From Roseiarcus sp050012775 (lineage in GTDB: Bacteria; Pseudomonadota; Alphaproteobacteria; Rhizobiales; Beijerinckiaceae), in assembly GCA_050012775.1 (NCBI GenBank), contig JBEKGN010000027.1:3520-67519 (forward strand): DNA of 64,000 nucleotides, in the 5' to 3' direction. Below are positions 8,246-17,074 of this stretch, in pieces (position 1 is the first letter of the stretch; each line of letters opens with the position of its first letter). The translations under genes and the position numbers were made by a program. The notes under the pieces were generated by a model that searched no databases, had not been told where the DNA came from, and saw only the letters and a program-made list of their open reading frames with translations.

Positions 8246-9115
8246 TCACGCCTTGAAGTAATCGGGTTTGCCGGTGGTCCAGGTCTCGCCCCAGAGCTGG
8301 CCGCCGCCGTCGACCGTCAGGAGCTCGCCGGTGACAAACTTGGCCGCGGGCCCGCCAAGAAAGACGCAAGCTTCCGCGATGTCCCAGGCTGTTCCCGCGC
8401 GCATCATCGGATTCGAGCGGGGATAGGCGGCGCGCGCTTCCGCTGTATAGACCTTCCAGCCTTCGGTCTCGATAGCGCCCGGCGCGATGCAGTTGATCCG
8501 GACGCCGAGCGGGGCCCATTCGACGGCGACGCTGCGGCTGAGAGCGATGACGCCCGCCCGCGCCGCGATCGTATGCGCCACGCCGTAAAGGCCGTGGGTC
8601 GTGACCACTACGATATTCACGATGCTGCCGGGCATGCCGGCGTCGCGCCAACGCCGCGCGGCCGCCTGCATCATGTGCCAGGTGCCGTTGAGGTTGGTGT
8701 CGACGACCGCGTTCCAGCCCTTGGCGGAGAAATCGATCGCCGCCTGGGGGAATTGCCCACCGGCGCTGTTGACTAGGACGTCCAACCGGCCGTGCGCCGA
8801 CCAGACTTGATCATACAAAGCCGCGACCGACTCCGGTTCGCGGATGTCGACGAGGACACGCGACGCCTCCAGGCCATGCGCCGTCATCGCCGACACGACG
8901 CCGTCGAGCTTTCCCCCGCTTCGGCCGGATATGACGACATGCGCGCCGAGGCGCGCGAACAGCCAGGCCGCGGCGCGACCTATCCCGCCAGCTCCTCCAG
9001 ACACCAAGACGACCTGTCCGCGAAACGCGTCCGACGCATAAATGGTCGGATGGGCGGCGAGCGCGGCGTCGTCGAGACCGAAAGTTCCGATGCTTCCTTT
9101 GTCCGCATCAGTCAC
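8246..9115 (-). CDS. Short-chain dehydrogenase/reductase of the enoyl-CoA reductase (PECR-like) type
   Basis: A 289-residue Rossmann-fold enzyme with the NAD(P) motif VSGGAGGIG (about residues 36-44) and the NSAGG motif. The canonical Tyr-xxx-Lys is not present. The aligned stretch is AHTIAARAGVIALSRS, with Thr and Arg at the Tyr and Lys positions. This pattern is shared with peroxisomal trans-2-enoyl-CoA reductases (..HSGAARAGV..) rather than with classical alcohol dehydrogenases. It would fit reduction of an enoyl- or dienoyl-CoA intermediate. In Atu clusters SDRs AtuB and AtuG occur. The GTG start overlaps the acyl-CoA dehydrogenase stop by eight bases, so the two are translationally coupled. 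Confidence 0.85.
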   Translation of the reverse strand: MTDADKGSIGTFGLDDAALAAHPTIYASDAFRGQVVLVSGGAGGIGRAAAWLFARLGAHVVISGRSGGKLDGVVSAMTAHGLEASRVLVDIREPESVAALYDQVWSAHGRLDVLVNSAGGQFPQAAIDFSAKGWNAVVDTNLNGTWHMMQAAARRWRDAGMPGSIVNIVVVTTHGLYGVAHTIAARAGVIALSRSVAVEWAPLGVRINCIAPGAIETEGWKVYTAEARAAYPRSNPMMRAGTAWDIAEACVFLGGPAAKFVTGELLTVDGGGQLWGETWTTGKPDYFKA

Positions 9116-10331
9116 GACGCTTCATGTCCTTAAGAAGCTCCCCCGCGATGATCATCTTACGCACCTCGGTTGTGCCCGCCCCGATTTCCATCAGCTTGAT
9201 CGAGCGGTAAAGCCGGTTGATCTCGGATCCCCAGATGTACCCGGATCCGCCATGGATCTGCATGGCCTTGTCCAGCACGGCATGGCAGGAATCGGCCGCG
9301 TACATCACCGAAGCCGCGGTAAGCTTGTGAATGTCGCCCCGGCCGCCTTCGCCCGCTTCGAGCGGCGCCGCGGCCGCGAGCGTCCGGTAGGTGAAAGCGC
9401 GCATCGTCTCGACGAGGACGTACATCTCCGCCAGCATCGATTGCACCATCTGGAACGAGCCGATCGGCTTGCCGAACTGCTCGCGCGTCTTGGCGTATTC
9501 GAGCGACAGATCCAGCGCGCGTTCGGCGATGCCGAGACAGAGCGGCGAGATCATCGCGCGCTCCAGATCGAGACCGCTCATGATGACGGCGACGCCGCGA
9601 TTCTCCGCGCCGAGGAGGTTCTCCGCCGGCACGCGGCAATCCTCGAAAACAAGCTCGCCTGTTTGACTGCCCCGATAGCCCATCTTTTCGAGCTTCTGGG
9701 CGACCTTGAATCCGGGAAAATCCTTCTCGATGATGAAGGCCGAAATGCCGTGGGCCCCCTTTTCCCGTTCGGTTTTGGCGTAGACGAGCAGCACGTCGGC
9801 CACGGGCCCGTTGGTGATGTAAATCTTGCCGCCGTTCAGGATGTAATGGTTCCCGTCGCGGCGCGCGCTCGTGCGCATCGACCCCAGCGCGTCCGATCCA
9901 GCCCCCGGTTCGGTCAGACCCAAGGCGCCGATTTTGCGGCCCGAACACAGACCGGGCAGGTATTTGCGACGTTGGCGCTCGTCGCCATTGCGGTAGATGT
10001 TGTTCAGGCAAAGATTGTCATGCGCCACCCAGGCGAGCGCCATGGCGTGGTTCCACCGGCCGAACCCTTGCAGGACGAGACCGGCGGCAAGCAGGTCTAG
10101 GCCGGCGCCGCCATATTCCTGCGGCACGGTGACTCCGAACAGGCCGTTGTCTCCAATCTTCGCAAAGACCTCTTCAGGCCACCATTCGTCCGCGTCCATC
10201 CGCTCGGCGAGCCCATAAAGCTCGTTTCGGCCGAAGCGATCCGCCTGATCGAGAATCATGCGCTGATCCGCGTCGAGTTCGAACGCGAGAGGTCGGTTAT
10301 CGCTGATCAGACCGCCGTTATCGGATGGCAA
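9108..10331 (-). CDS. atuD: Acyl-CoA dehydrogenase, isovaleryl/citronellyl-CoA type
   Basis: A 407-residue FAD enzyme oxidising an acyl-CoA to the 2-enoyl-CoA. Signatures include GALGLTEPGAGSD, the KIYITNG segment, the TREQFGKPI helix and the C-terminal IGAGTTEVRKM. The usual catalytic Glu of medium-chain enzymes is replaced by Gly in IGAGTTE. A Glu in LDLERAM (about residue 257) occupies the isovaleryl-CoA dehydrogenase position, as expected for gamma/beta-branched substrates. Citronellyl-CoA dehydrogenase (AtuD) is the contextual best guess. I chose the TTG at 10331 because GGAGGAGGAAAG precedes it; an ATG at 10427 would add 32 poorly conserved residues. Confidence 0.8.
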   Translation of the reverse strand: MPSDNGGLISDNRPLAFELDADQRMILDQADRFGRNELYGLAERMDADEWWPEEVFAKIGDNGLFGVTVPQEYGGAGLDLLAAGLVLQGFGRWNHAMALAWVAHDNLCLNNIYRNGDERQRRKYLPGLCSGRKIGALGLTEPGAGSDALGSMRTSARRDGNHYILNGGKIYITNGPVADVLLVYAKTEREKGAHGISAFIIEKDFPGFKVAQKLEKMGYRGSQTGELVFEDCRVPAENLLGAENRGVAVIMSGLDLERAMISPLCLGIAERALDLSLEYAKTREQFGKPIGSFQMVQSMLAEMYVLVETMRAFTYRTLAAAAPLEAGEGGRGDIHKLTAASVMYAADSCHAVLDKAMQIHGGSGYIWGSEINRLYRSIKLMEIGAGTTEVRKMIIAGELLKDMKRRD

Positions 10332-10634
10332 ACTTTCCTCCTCCGGCCTGACGCGCCCTCGGGCGCGCAGACATTCGCCGGTTCGAGCAACGGGGTCGCC
10401 ACCGTTGATCCGGCCTGTAATGAACATATTTCATCAACGATCGCCGACGCGATGTCAACCACTTTTCCGCTCAACGTCCGTGAGTCCGCCGCTGTTGACG
10501 AACATTATCAGACGGCGCGCCGCAGCGTCCCGGGTCGCAGCAAAACGGGGGTTGACATCATTGATGAATTGAAATCATTTAGACCGTCAGTCGCCGGGAC
10601 GGCCGGCGCCTCAAAAGAATTCGGGGATGGAAGC
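10332..10634 (+). promoter_or_regulatory. Divergent promoter/operator region between the dehydrogenase and crotonase operons
   Basis: 303 bases with no convincing gene. Two copies of GTTGACATC face outwards: TTGACA at 10552-10557 on the plus strand and TTGACA on the minus strand at 10453-10458. The plus copy is fused to a perfect 11-base palindrome, CATCATTGATG (10556-10566), and CATCA half-sites recur near 10431. This is what a TetR-type operator over two divergent promoters would look like. The -10 elements are poor matches. An open frame from ATG 10452 runs into the crotonase but would start upstream of this promoter. Confidence 0.45.
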
Positions 10635-11417
10635 GTGGCCGGTCTCGTACGCGTACAGCGAGAGGACGTCGTCCTGACCATCGTGATCGATCGCGAGGAG
10701 AGGCGCAACGCGCTCAACGAAGCTGTGGCGCGGCAGATCAGCGCCGGCCTGGATGCAGCGGAGGCGGACCGTTCCGTGCGCGCGGTGGTTCTTACCGGCG
10801 CCGGCGACAAGGCGTTCTGCGCAGGCGGCGATCTCCAACCGGCCGCCGACGGCGCGCCGTTCACGATCGACGCCGCCGACCCGCGCCATTACGTCGCCCA
10901 GTTGCTGCGGCGCATGGACTCCTGCCGACTTCCTCTTATCGCTCGCGTCAACGGTCATGCTCTGGCCGGCGGTTTCGGCCTCATGTGCGCCTGCGATCTC
11001 GTCGTCGCCCGAGAAGATGCTCTGCTTGGGGTGCCCGAGGTGAAGGTCGGTCTCTTCCCCATGATGATTCTGCCCTACCTGCTGCGTGTTGTTCCCTATC
11101 GCGCGATGATGGACATGTGCCTGACCGGCGAGCCGATCGCAGCCGCCGACGCCGTGCATGATCGCATCGTGAACTATGCCGTGCCCGGCGCCGAACTCGA
11201 CGCCAAGACGTCGTGGCTGCTCGAGCGGATAACCACCAAATCGCCGACCGGCATTCGCTTGGGAAAGCAGGCGCTTTCCAAGATTCGAGAGATGGCGACC
11301 GACAGCGCGCTCGAATATGCGCAATTCATGTTGGCCAACATGGCGCGAACCAAAGACGCCCGGGAGGGATTCGCCGCATTTAACGAAAGGCGCGCCCCTG
11401 GCTGGACCGGGGAGTGA
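10635..11417 (+). CDS. atuE: Enoyl-CoA hydratase/isomerase family protein (AtuE-like)
   Basis: A 260-residue crotonase. The two oxyanion-hole segments, GDKAFCAGGDL and NGHALAGGFGLMCACDLV, are present. So are the catalytic-Glu region GVPEVKVGLFP and the C-terminal REGFAAFNERRAPGW helix. In the Atu route this step hydrates isohexenylglutaconyl-CoA; in leucine breakdown the homologue hydrates methylglutaconyl-CoA. The GTG at 10635 gives the normal family length and lies downstream of the candidate promoter at 10552. Starting at ATG 10452 would add 61 residues with no crotonase character. It is the first gene of a tight plus-strand operon, with atuA starting six bases after its stop. Confidence 0.8.
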   Translation: MAGLVRVQREDVVLTIVIDREERRNALNEAVARQISAGLDAAEADRSVRAVVLTGAGDKAFCAGGDLQPAADGAPFTIDAADPRHYVAQLLRRMDSCRLPLIARVNGHALAGGFGLMCACDLVVAREDALLGVPEVKVGLFPMMILPYLLRVVPYRAMMDMCLTGEPIAAADAVHDRIVNYAVPGAELDAKTSWLLERITTKSPTGIRLGKQALSKIREMATDSALEYAQFMLANMARTKDAREGFAAFNERRAPGWTGE

Positions 11418-11423
11418 GCGGGG

Positions 11424-13277
11424 ATGAAGGAACGCGTGCGCATCGGCTGCGGGGCGGGCTTCTGGGGCGACAGCCCGGAAGGCCCGCGGCAGCTCGTCCG
11501 GAGCGGCGGGATCGACTATCTCGTCCTCGACTATCTCGCCGAAATCACGATGTCGATTCTGGCCCGTATGAAGGCCAAGAACCCGGACCTCGGCTACGCC
11601 ACGGATTTCGTGACGATGGTCATGAAGCCCCTGGCGCGCGAGATCGCCGAAAGGCGCATCAAAGTGATCACCAACGCCGGCGGAATCAACCCGCAGGCCT
11701 GTAGGGCCGCGCTCGAGGCGGCGTTCAAGGAGTCCGGCGTCGATCTCAAGATCGCCGTCGTCCGCGGCGACGATCTCATGAGCAGGATCGACGACTATAA
11801 GCGGCGCGGCGTGCGCGAAATGTTCAGCGGCGCATCGCTGCCGGACCGCCCAGCCAGCATGAACGCTTATCTCGGCGCGTTCCCAATCGCCGCCGCGCTG
11901 GATTTGGGCGCTGACATTGTGATTACAGGACGTTGTGTCGATTCCGCAATCGTTCTTGGACCCCTGATCCACGAATTCAAATGGAGCGCTAGGGATCACG
12001 ATCGCCTCTCTGCCGGCAGTCTCGCCGGCCATGTGATCGAGTGCGGCGCTCAGGCGACGGGCGGAATCTTCACCGACTGGCGCCAGTCGGCCGATGGTTG
12101 GGACAATATGGGCTTCCCGATCGCCGAATGCCGGGCGGACGGCGCCTTTGTCATAACGAAGCCGGACGGCGTCGGCGGGCTGGTCACAACGGCCACGGTC
12201 GCCGAGCAGATCGTCTACGAAGTCGGAAACCCTTCCGCCTATATCCTGCCCGACGTCGTTTGCGATTGGTCGCAGGTCCGCCTCGAGCAGGTTGGCGACA
12301 ATCGCGTACGCGTCACCGGCGCCAAGGGGAGCGCTGCGACCGCCACGTATAAAGTCAGCGCGACCTACGCCGATGGTTACCGAGCTTCCGTCACGCTCAT
12401 GATCGCGGGGCGCGAAGCCGCGGAAAAGGCCGAAGCCGTCGGCCGCGCGATCCTTTCCCGTACGCGTCGACTCATCCAAGAGGCGGGGTTTTCGGACTTC
12501 TTGGAGACGTCGACGGAAGTTCTCGGCGCCGAAACGAGCTACGGGAAGTCCAGCCGGGCCGGCCACGCGCGGGAAGTGATCTTGAAAATAGCGGCGCGCC
12601 ACGCGTCCAAAGAGGCGTTGCAGATATTTGCGCGCGAGATCTATCCCGCCGCGACAGCGATGGCGCAAGGCCTCACCGGCTTCTCAGGCGGTCGGCCGGA
12701 GCCTCAAGCGGTGGTTCGACTGTTCTCATTCCTCGCCGACAAGGCCGTTATTCCGGTCAGCGTCTCATTCAACGACGAGGTCAGCGACGCGCCAGCGTAT
12801 GCGCCTGACCAGACGAGCGCGCCCTCCACCGCCGCTACGGCTCCCCCGGCGGCGGCGTTGCCCGAAATCGAGCCCGTCGCGCACGTTCCCCTGATCGCCA
12901 TCGCCCGGGGTCGCAGCGGCGACAAGGGCGACATCGCCAATATCGGCGTGCTCGCGAGGAAGCCGGAATTCGTTCCTGTCTTGCGCCGCGGCTTGACGCC
13001 GAATGCGGTTCGTTCTTACTTCGCGCATTATGCCGCCGGGGCCGTCGAGCGGTTTGATTGGCCCGGCCTCGACGGCCTGAACTTCCTGCTCCACCAGGGG
13101 CTGGGCGGCGGCGGCGTGGTCTCGCTGCGCCACGATCCGCAGGGCAAGGCCCTCGCGCAGGTTCTCATGGACTTTCCCATTGCGGTTCCCGCCAAGTGGC
13201 TGGAGGCCGGCGGTCTGCTCGATGGATGGACCGAAACGCTCACGCCGGACGGCAAATTGGCGGGCAAGCCGCAATGA
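11424..13277 (+). CDS. atuA: AtuA-family acyclic terpene utilisation protein
   Basis: A 617-residue protein. The large N-terminal AtuA (DUF1446) domain (about 1-450) starts VRIGCGAGFWGDSPEG and contains the conserved YLVLDYLAE and ITNAGGINPQ segments. A Thr/Pro/Ala-rich linker (about 450-485) follows, then a C-terminal ferredoxin-like AtuA-associated domain with ARGRSGDKGDIANIG. AtuA proteins are required for citronellol/geraniol growth in pseudomonads, but their reaction is unknown. Its presence with acyl-CoA dehydrogenase, hydratase and carboxylase is the best evidence that this is an Atu rather than a Liu (leucine) cluster. Its stop overlaps the next start (ATGA). Confidence 0.88.
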   Translation: MKERVRIGCGAGFWGDSPEGPRQLVRSGGIDYLVLDYLAEITMSILARMKAKNPDLGYATDFVTMVMKPLAREIAERRIKVITNAGGINPQACRAALEAAFKESGVDLKIAVVRGDDLMSRIDDYKRRGVREMFSGASLPDRPASMNAYLGAFPIAAALDLGADIVITGRCVDSAIVLGPLIHEFKWSARDHDRLSAGSLAGHVIECGAQATGGIFTDWRQSADGWDNMGFPIAECRADGAFVITKPDGVGGLVTTATVAEQIVYEVGNPSAYILPDVVCDWSQVRLEQVGDNRVRVTGAKGSAATATYKVSATYADGYRASVTLMIAGREAAEKAEAVGRAILSRTRRLIQEAGFSDFLETSTEVLGAETSYGKSSRAGHAREVILKIAARHASKEALQIFAREIYPAATAMAQGLTGFSGGRPEPQAVVRLFSFLADKAVIPVSVSFNDEVSDAPAYAPDQTSAPSTAATAPPAAALPEIEPVAHVPLIAIARGRSGDKGDIANIGVLARKPEFVPVLRRGLTPNAVRSYFAHYAAGAVERFDWPGLDGLNFLLHQGLGGGGVVSLRHDPQGKALAQVLMDFPIAVPAKWLEAGGLLDGWTETLTPDGKLAGKPQ

Positions 13278-14797
13278 CGACGCGCGTCGATCCAAACAAA
13301 GCTGCGAAATCGCCCTTGGCTATTCCGTTCCGGAAGGTGCTTGTCGCCAATCGCGGCGAAATCGCGTGCCGCATCATACGCACGTTGCGGGAACTCGGCA
13401 TCGCCTCGGTGGCGATCCACCATCTGGCCGAGGTTCGGGCGCGACACGCGCGAATGGCGGACGAGGCCGTGGAGATATTTGGCGATACGCCTGTCGCGGC
13501 GCATCTCGATGGCGAGCAGATCATCGAGGCGGCGCGGAAAAGCGGCGCTGACGCAATCCATCCCGGCTATGGATTCCTCTCCGAGAACGCCCGCTTCGCC
13601 GCGGCGGTCGCCGCGGCTGGATTGACTTTCATCGGCCCCGACGCCCGGACGATCGAATTGATGGGCGACAAGATTTCCGCGCGAAATTTCGCCCAGGCGC
13701 ATGGCGTGCCGGTGGCGCCTTCGGTCATGCCAACGGGCGACATGGCGGCCTTCATAGCCGCCGCCGAGACGATCGGCTTCCCCATCCTCATCAAGGCGGC
13801 GGCGGGCGGCGGCGGCAAGGGAATGAGCATTGTTCGCTCGGCAAGCGAGCTCGCCGAGGCCGCGCGCATCGCCTCGAGCGAGGCTCAGCGCTATTTCGGC
13901 GACGGGCGCGTCTATGCCGAGCTCTATGTCGAGCGTCCCCGCCACGTCGAAGTGCAGATCCTTGGCGACGGCGAAGGCGCCGCGATCCATCTGTTCGAAC
14001 GCGAATGCTCGGTGCAACGCCGTTTTCAGAAGATCATCGAGGAAGCGCCGGCGGCGAACCTGTCCTCGGATCTTCGCGACCGCATCTGCCAATCGGCGGT
14101 GCGGCTCGCCGCGGCGGCGCGCTACAGGAACGCAGGAACCGTCGAGTTCATCCTCGGCGCCGATGGCCGCTACTTCTTCCTCGAAATGAACACCCGCCTG
14201 CAAGTCGAGCACCCCGTGACTGAGATGATTACCGGCCTCGACCTCGTTCGCATCCAGATCGAGATCGCCGCGGGCCACGGCCTGCCGTTGAAGCAAGAGG
14301 AAGTCGCCGCCTTCGGCCATGCCATCGAATGCCGCATCTGTGCGGAGGATCCGGCGCGCGACTTCATGCCGGAGACAGGCAAGATCCGCTATCTCGGCAT
14401 CCCCGAGGCGTCCTTCATCCGCTTTGAAAACGCGCTCGACACTGGCCAAAAGATCACTGCCGACTTTGATTCCATGTTGGGCAAACTCGTCGTCCATGGC
14501 GCCGATCGTCTCGAAGCGATCTCGCGCTCGATCGCCGCGCTTCACGAACTCGCCGTGCTCGGCGTGAGGACCAACATCGACTATCTCGCCAAGGCGTTGG
14601 ACTACGTCGCGTTTCGGCAAGGCGAGCTTCACACCGGTTTCGTCGACGAGCATTCCGCGGCGCTGGCGCCAGGCGAGGCCGACGCGGCCACTCGCGACGC
14701 CGTGCTCATCGCCGCAGCGCTCGGCTTTCGCGAATTTCGCGACGTCGCCTTCGGCGTCCCCGAGCCCCACGCCACCATCGGCCGCTGGAGAAACTGA
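13274..14797 (+). CDS. atuF: Biotin carboxylase subunit of an acyl-CoA carboxylase (AtuF-like, split alpha subunit)
   Basis: A 507-residue biotin carboxylase: ATP + bicarbonate + biotin-carrier to carboxybiotin-carrier. It begins FRKVLVANRGEIACRI and carries HPGYGFLSEN, the ATP-grasp glycine loop GGGGKGM (about 177-184) and the active-site stretch EMNTRLQVEHPVTE (about 305-318). It ends after the biotin-carboxylase C-terminal domain. In most geranyl-CoA and methylcrotonyl-CoA carboxylases the alpha subunit also carries the biotin domain; here that is a separate downstream gene. ATG 13274 overlaps the atuA stop. Confidence 0.9.
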   Translation: MTTRVDPNKAAKSPLAIPFRKVLVANRGEIACRIIRTLRELGIASVAIHHLAEVRARHARMADEAVEIFGDTPVAAHLDGEQIIEAARKSGADAIHPGYGFLSENARFAAAVAAAGLTFIGPDARTIELMGDKISARNFAQAHGVPVAPSVMPTGDMAAFIAAAETIGFPILIKAAAGGGGKGMSIVRSASELAEAARIASSEAQRYFGDGRVYAELYVERPRHVEVQILGDGEGAAIHLFERECSVQRRFQKIIEEAPAANLSSDLRDRICQSAVRLAAAARYRNAGTVEFILGADGRYFFLEMNTRLQVEHPVTEMITGLDLVRIQIEIAAGHGLPLKQEEVAAFGHAIECRICAEDPARDFMPETGKIRYLGIPEASFIRFENALDTGQKITADFDSMLGKLVVHGADRLEAISRSIAALHELAVLGVRTNIDYLAKALDYVAFRQGELHTGFVDEHSAALAPGEADAATRDAVLIAAALGFREFRDVAFGVPEPHATIGRWRN

Positions 14798-14799
14798 CG

Positions 14800-15303
14800 A
14801 TGGGCTTCAAAGTCAGCGTCGACGGCCGTAGTCACGATATTGAGATCGTGAGTCGGCGGCCGCACCTGATAGTCCGGATCGAGGGGCGAGACCATGAGGT
14901 CTCCGCCGCCGGCACGCTCGACGACGGCCGGCAGACAATCGAGATCTCGGGGGCGCTGTTGCATTTCACGCGGGCCCATGCCGGCGACCGACAAATCGTC
15001 CGGCTCAACGGTCGAACATTTGAGACCGGGATCTTGGACCCACGCTCGCAGGCGGCGGGCGCCGGCGGCGGGCTCGATCACGTGAGGGCGCCGATGCCGG
15101 GTTGCGTGGTCTGCGTTCACAAGCGGCCTGGAGACCAGGTCGCCCGCGGCGAGACCCTCGTGACGATCGAGAGCATGAAGCTGCAGACCGCGCTGCTGGC
15201 TCCGCGCGACGGACGGATTGCAGAATTGCTGCGCCAGACAGGCGAGAATTTCGAGAAGGACGAGGTCATCGTTCGACTCGAAGCGGCGATGGATGGGGAC
15301 TGA
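14800..15303 (+). CDS. Biotin carboxyl carrier protein subunit
   Basis: A 167-residue protein. The C-terminal half is a biotinyl/lipoyl domain with VRAPMPGCVVCVHKRPGD and the attachment site ESMKLQ, giving Lys127 as the probable biotinylated residue. The site is ESMKL rather than the usual AMKM, as often seen in methylcrotonyl/geranyl-type carboxylases. The N-terminal 85 residues would correspond to the domain that links carboxylase and carrier in fused alpha subunits. It starts two bases after the biotin carboxylase stop, and the carboxyltransferase follows five bases later, so the three subunits form one unit. Confidence 0.85.
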   Translation: MGFKVSVDGRSHDIEIVSRRPHLIVRIEGRDHEVSAAGTLDDGRQTIEISGALLHFTRAHAGDRQIVRLNGRTFETGILDPRSQAAGAGGGLDHVRAPMPGCVVCVHKRPGDQVARGETLVTIESMKLQTALLAPRDGRIAELLRQTGENFEKDEVIVRLEAAMDGD

Positions 15304-15308
15304 AGTCC

Positions 15309-16916
15309 ATGCGCAGAATTCAGTCCATGGTCAGCACATCGAGCGCGGACTTTCGCTGCAATGAGGCTCACAACCGCGCGCTTGCCAGAGCCTTCCGCGA
15401 GAAACAGGAAGCCGCGCGACACCTGCGCCCGCAACGCGATCTCGAGCGGCTGGCGAAACAGGGGAAGATGCGGCCGCGAGAACGGATCGAGAAATTGCTC
15501 GATCCCGGAACGCCCTTCCTCGAATTGTCGTCGCTTGCGGCGAACATGGCCTATGGCGGCGAGTCGCCGTCCGCGAGTTCGATCGTCGGCATCGGAGTCG
15601 TTTCAGGACGCGAGGTTATTGTTCGCGCCGACGATCCGACGATCAAGGGCGGCGCCTGGTATCCGCTGACGGCGAAAAAGATCGTGCGAGCGCTCGACAT
15701 CGCCATGGAGAACCGGCTCCCGGTGGTCCATCTCTGCGATTCCGCGGGCGGATTCCTGCCGCTGCAGTCGGACGTTTTCCCCGACAGGCACATGGCCGGC
15801 CGCATTTTTCGCAACCAATCGATCCTATCCAAAATGGGCGTCAAGCAGCTTGCCCTGGTGTTCGGCCACTGCACGGCCGGAGGCGCGTATATTCCTGGCC
15901 TTTCCGATTACAACGTCATCGTGCGCGGTACGGGCGCCGTATTCCTTGGCGGCCCGCCGCTGGTGCGAGCCGCGACTGGCGAAGACGTCACTGTCGAGGA
16001 ACTCGGCGGCGCTGACATGCACACGAGCGTCTCCGGCACCTGCGACTACCCTGCCTCGAGCGAGGACGAAGCGATCCACATCGGGCGCGAAATCGTCGCC
16101 CAGTGGGACCGGCCGCGCAAGTGGGACTGCCAGCGCGAGGCTCCCGAGGACCCGGCCTACGATCCGCAGGAGATTTACGGGATTCTGCCCGACGACATCA
16201 AGAAGCAGTTCGACATGCGCGAGATCATCGCCCGGATTGTCGACGGCAGCCGCTTCCACGAATACCAGCCGAATTATGGCGGCACGCTGGTCTGCGGATT
16301 CGCCAATATCTGGGGCTTCAAGGTCGGCGTCCTCGCCAACAACGGCGTGTTGTTCAACGATTCCTCGCTCAAGGGCGCGCACTTCATCGAGCTGTGCAAC
16401 CAGAACAATACGCCGCTCGTATTCCTGCAGAACATTACGGGCTACATGATCGGCCGCGAATACGAACGAAGGGGCATCACCAAGGACGGGGCGAAGATGA
16501 TCATGGCGCAGAGCTGTTCTCACGTGCCCAAATTCACGATCATGTGCAACGGCTCGTTCGGCGCAGGCAACTACGGCATGTGCGGTCGCGCCTTCGACGG
16601 CCGGCTGCTGCTCACCTGGCCAAATCACCAGATCGGCGTAATGGGCGGCGACCAGGCCGCCAACACGCTGACCGAGGTGAAGTTGAATCAAATGAAACGG
16701 ATCGGCGCGGAGATCGACCAGGGGGAGCTTGACCGGGTCTGGGAGGAGACCCGCAAGGCCTATCAAGAGCAGCTCTCGGCCTATTATTCCACTTCCGAAC
16801 TCTGGGACGACGGGATCATCGATCCCGTCGATACGCGCAACGCGCTCGGCATCGCCATTTCTGCTTCGCTCAACGCGCCGCCGGGCGAAGCGGGATATGG
16901 GGTCTTCCGGTTCTGA
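15309..16916 (+). CDS. atuC: Acyl-CoA carboxylase carboxyltransferase (beta) subunit, geranyl-CoA type
   Basis: A 535-residue carboxyltransferase moving CO2 from biotin to the acyl-CoA. Family landmarks include DSAGGFLPLQ, FGHCTAGGAYIPGLSDYNVIV, GGADMHTSVSG, the C-terminal oxyanion segment FLQNITGYMIGREYE and GSFGAGNYGMCGRAF. Compared with methylcrotonyl-CoA carboxylase beta subunits as I recall them (..DHFGRxF..), the segment here reads HMAGRIF. A smaller residue near the acyl site could admit a longer chain such as geranyl-CoA. With AtuA alongside, geranyl-CoA carboxylase is favoured, but the methylcrotonyl type cannot be excluded. ATG 15309 is preferred; an internal ATG lies at 15327. Confidence 0.8.
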   Translation: MRRIQSMVSTSSADFRCNEAHNRALARAFREKQEAARHLRPQRDLERLAKQGKMRPRERIEKLLDPGTPFLELSSLAANMAYGGESPSASSIVGIGVVSGREVIVRADDPTIKGGAWYPLTAKKIVRALDIAMENRLPVVHLCDSAGGFLPLQSDVFPDRHMAGRIFRNQSILSKMGVKQLALVFGHCTAGGAYIPGLSDYNVIVRGTGAVFLGGPPLVRAATGEDVTVEELGGADMHTSVSGTCDYPASSEDEAIHIGREIVAQWDRPRKWDCQREAPEDPAYDPQEIYGILPDDIKKQFDMREIIARIVDGSRFHEYQPNYGGTLVCGFANIWGFKVGVLANNGVLFNDSSLKGAHFIELCNQNNTPLVFLQNITGYMIGREYERRGITKDGAKMIMAQSCSHVPKFTIMCNGSFGAGNYGMCGRAFDGRLLLTWPNHQIGVMGGDQAANTLTEVKLNQMKRIGAEIDQGELDRVWEETRKAYQEQLSAYYSTSELWDDGIIDPVDTRNALGIAISASLNAPPGEAGYGVFRF

Positions 16917-17074
16917 CGATGGCCTCGCCCGCCACGATCGGGCCGAGCTTCGCGGGTTCTTCGCTGGCGAGCGCGCCGCCGGACGTTCCGATCGCGATGC
17001 TCGCCGCTGCGGGCGACACGACGTCGGCTCCCATTTTCGTCTTCCGCCAATCGACGCCGAAACGGCGCGGACTT

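Noticed and set aside
10611..12668. 685-codon minus-strand frame opposite the crotonase and atuA genes
   Set aside because: Antisense to two well-supported genes and without any recognisable motif.
13028..14770. 580-codon minus-strand frame opposite the biotin carboxylase gene
   Set aside because: Mirrors the biotin carboxylase codon pattern; no domain.
16917..17074. Open frame starting right after the carboxyltransferase stop
   Set aside because: No ribosome-binding site, no recognisable family; runs antisense into the transglutaminase-like gene.
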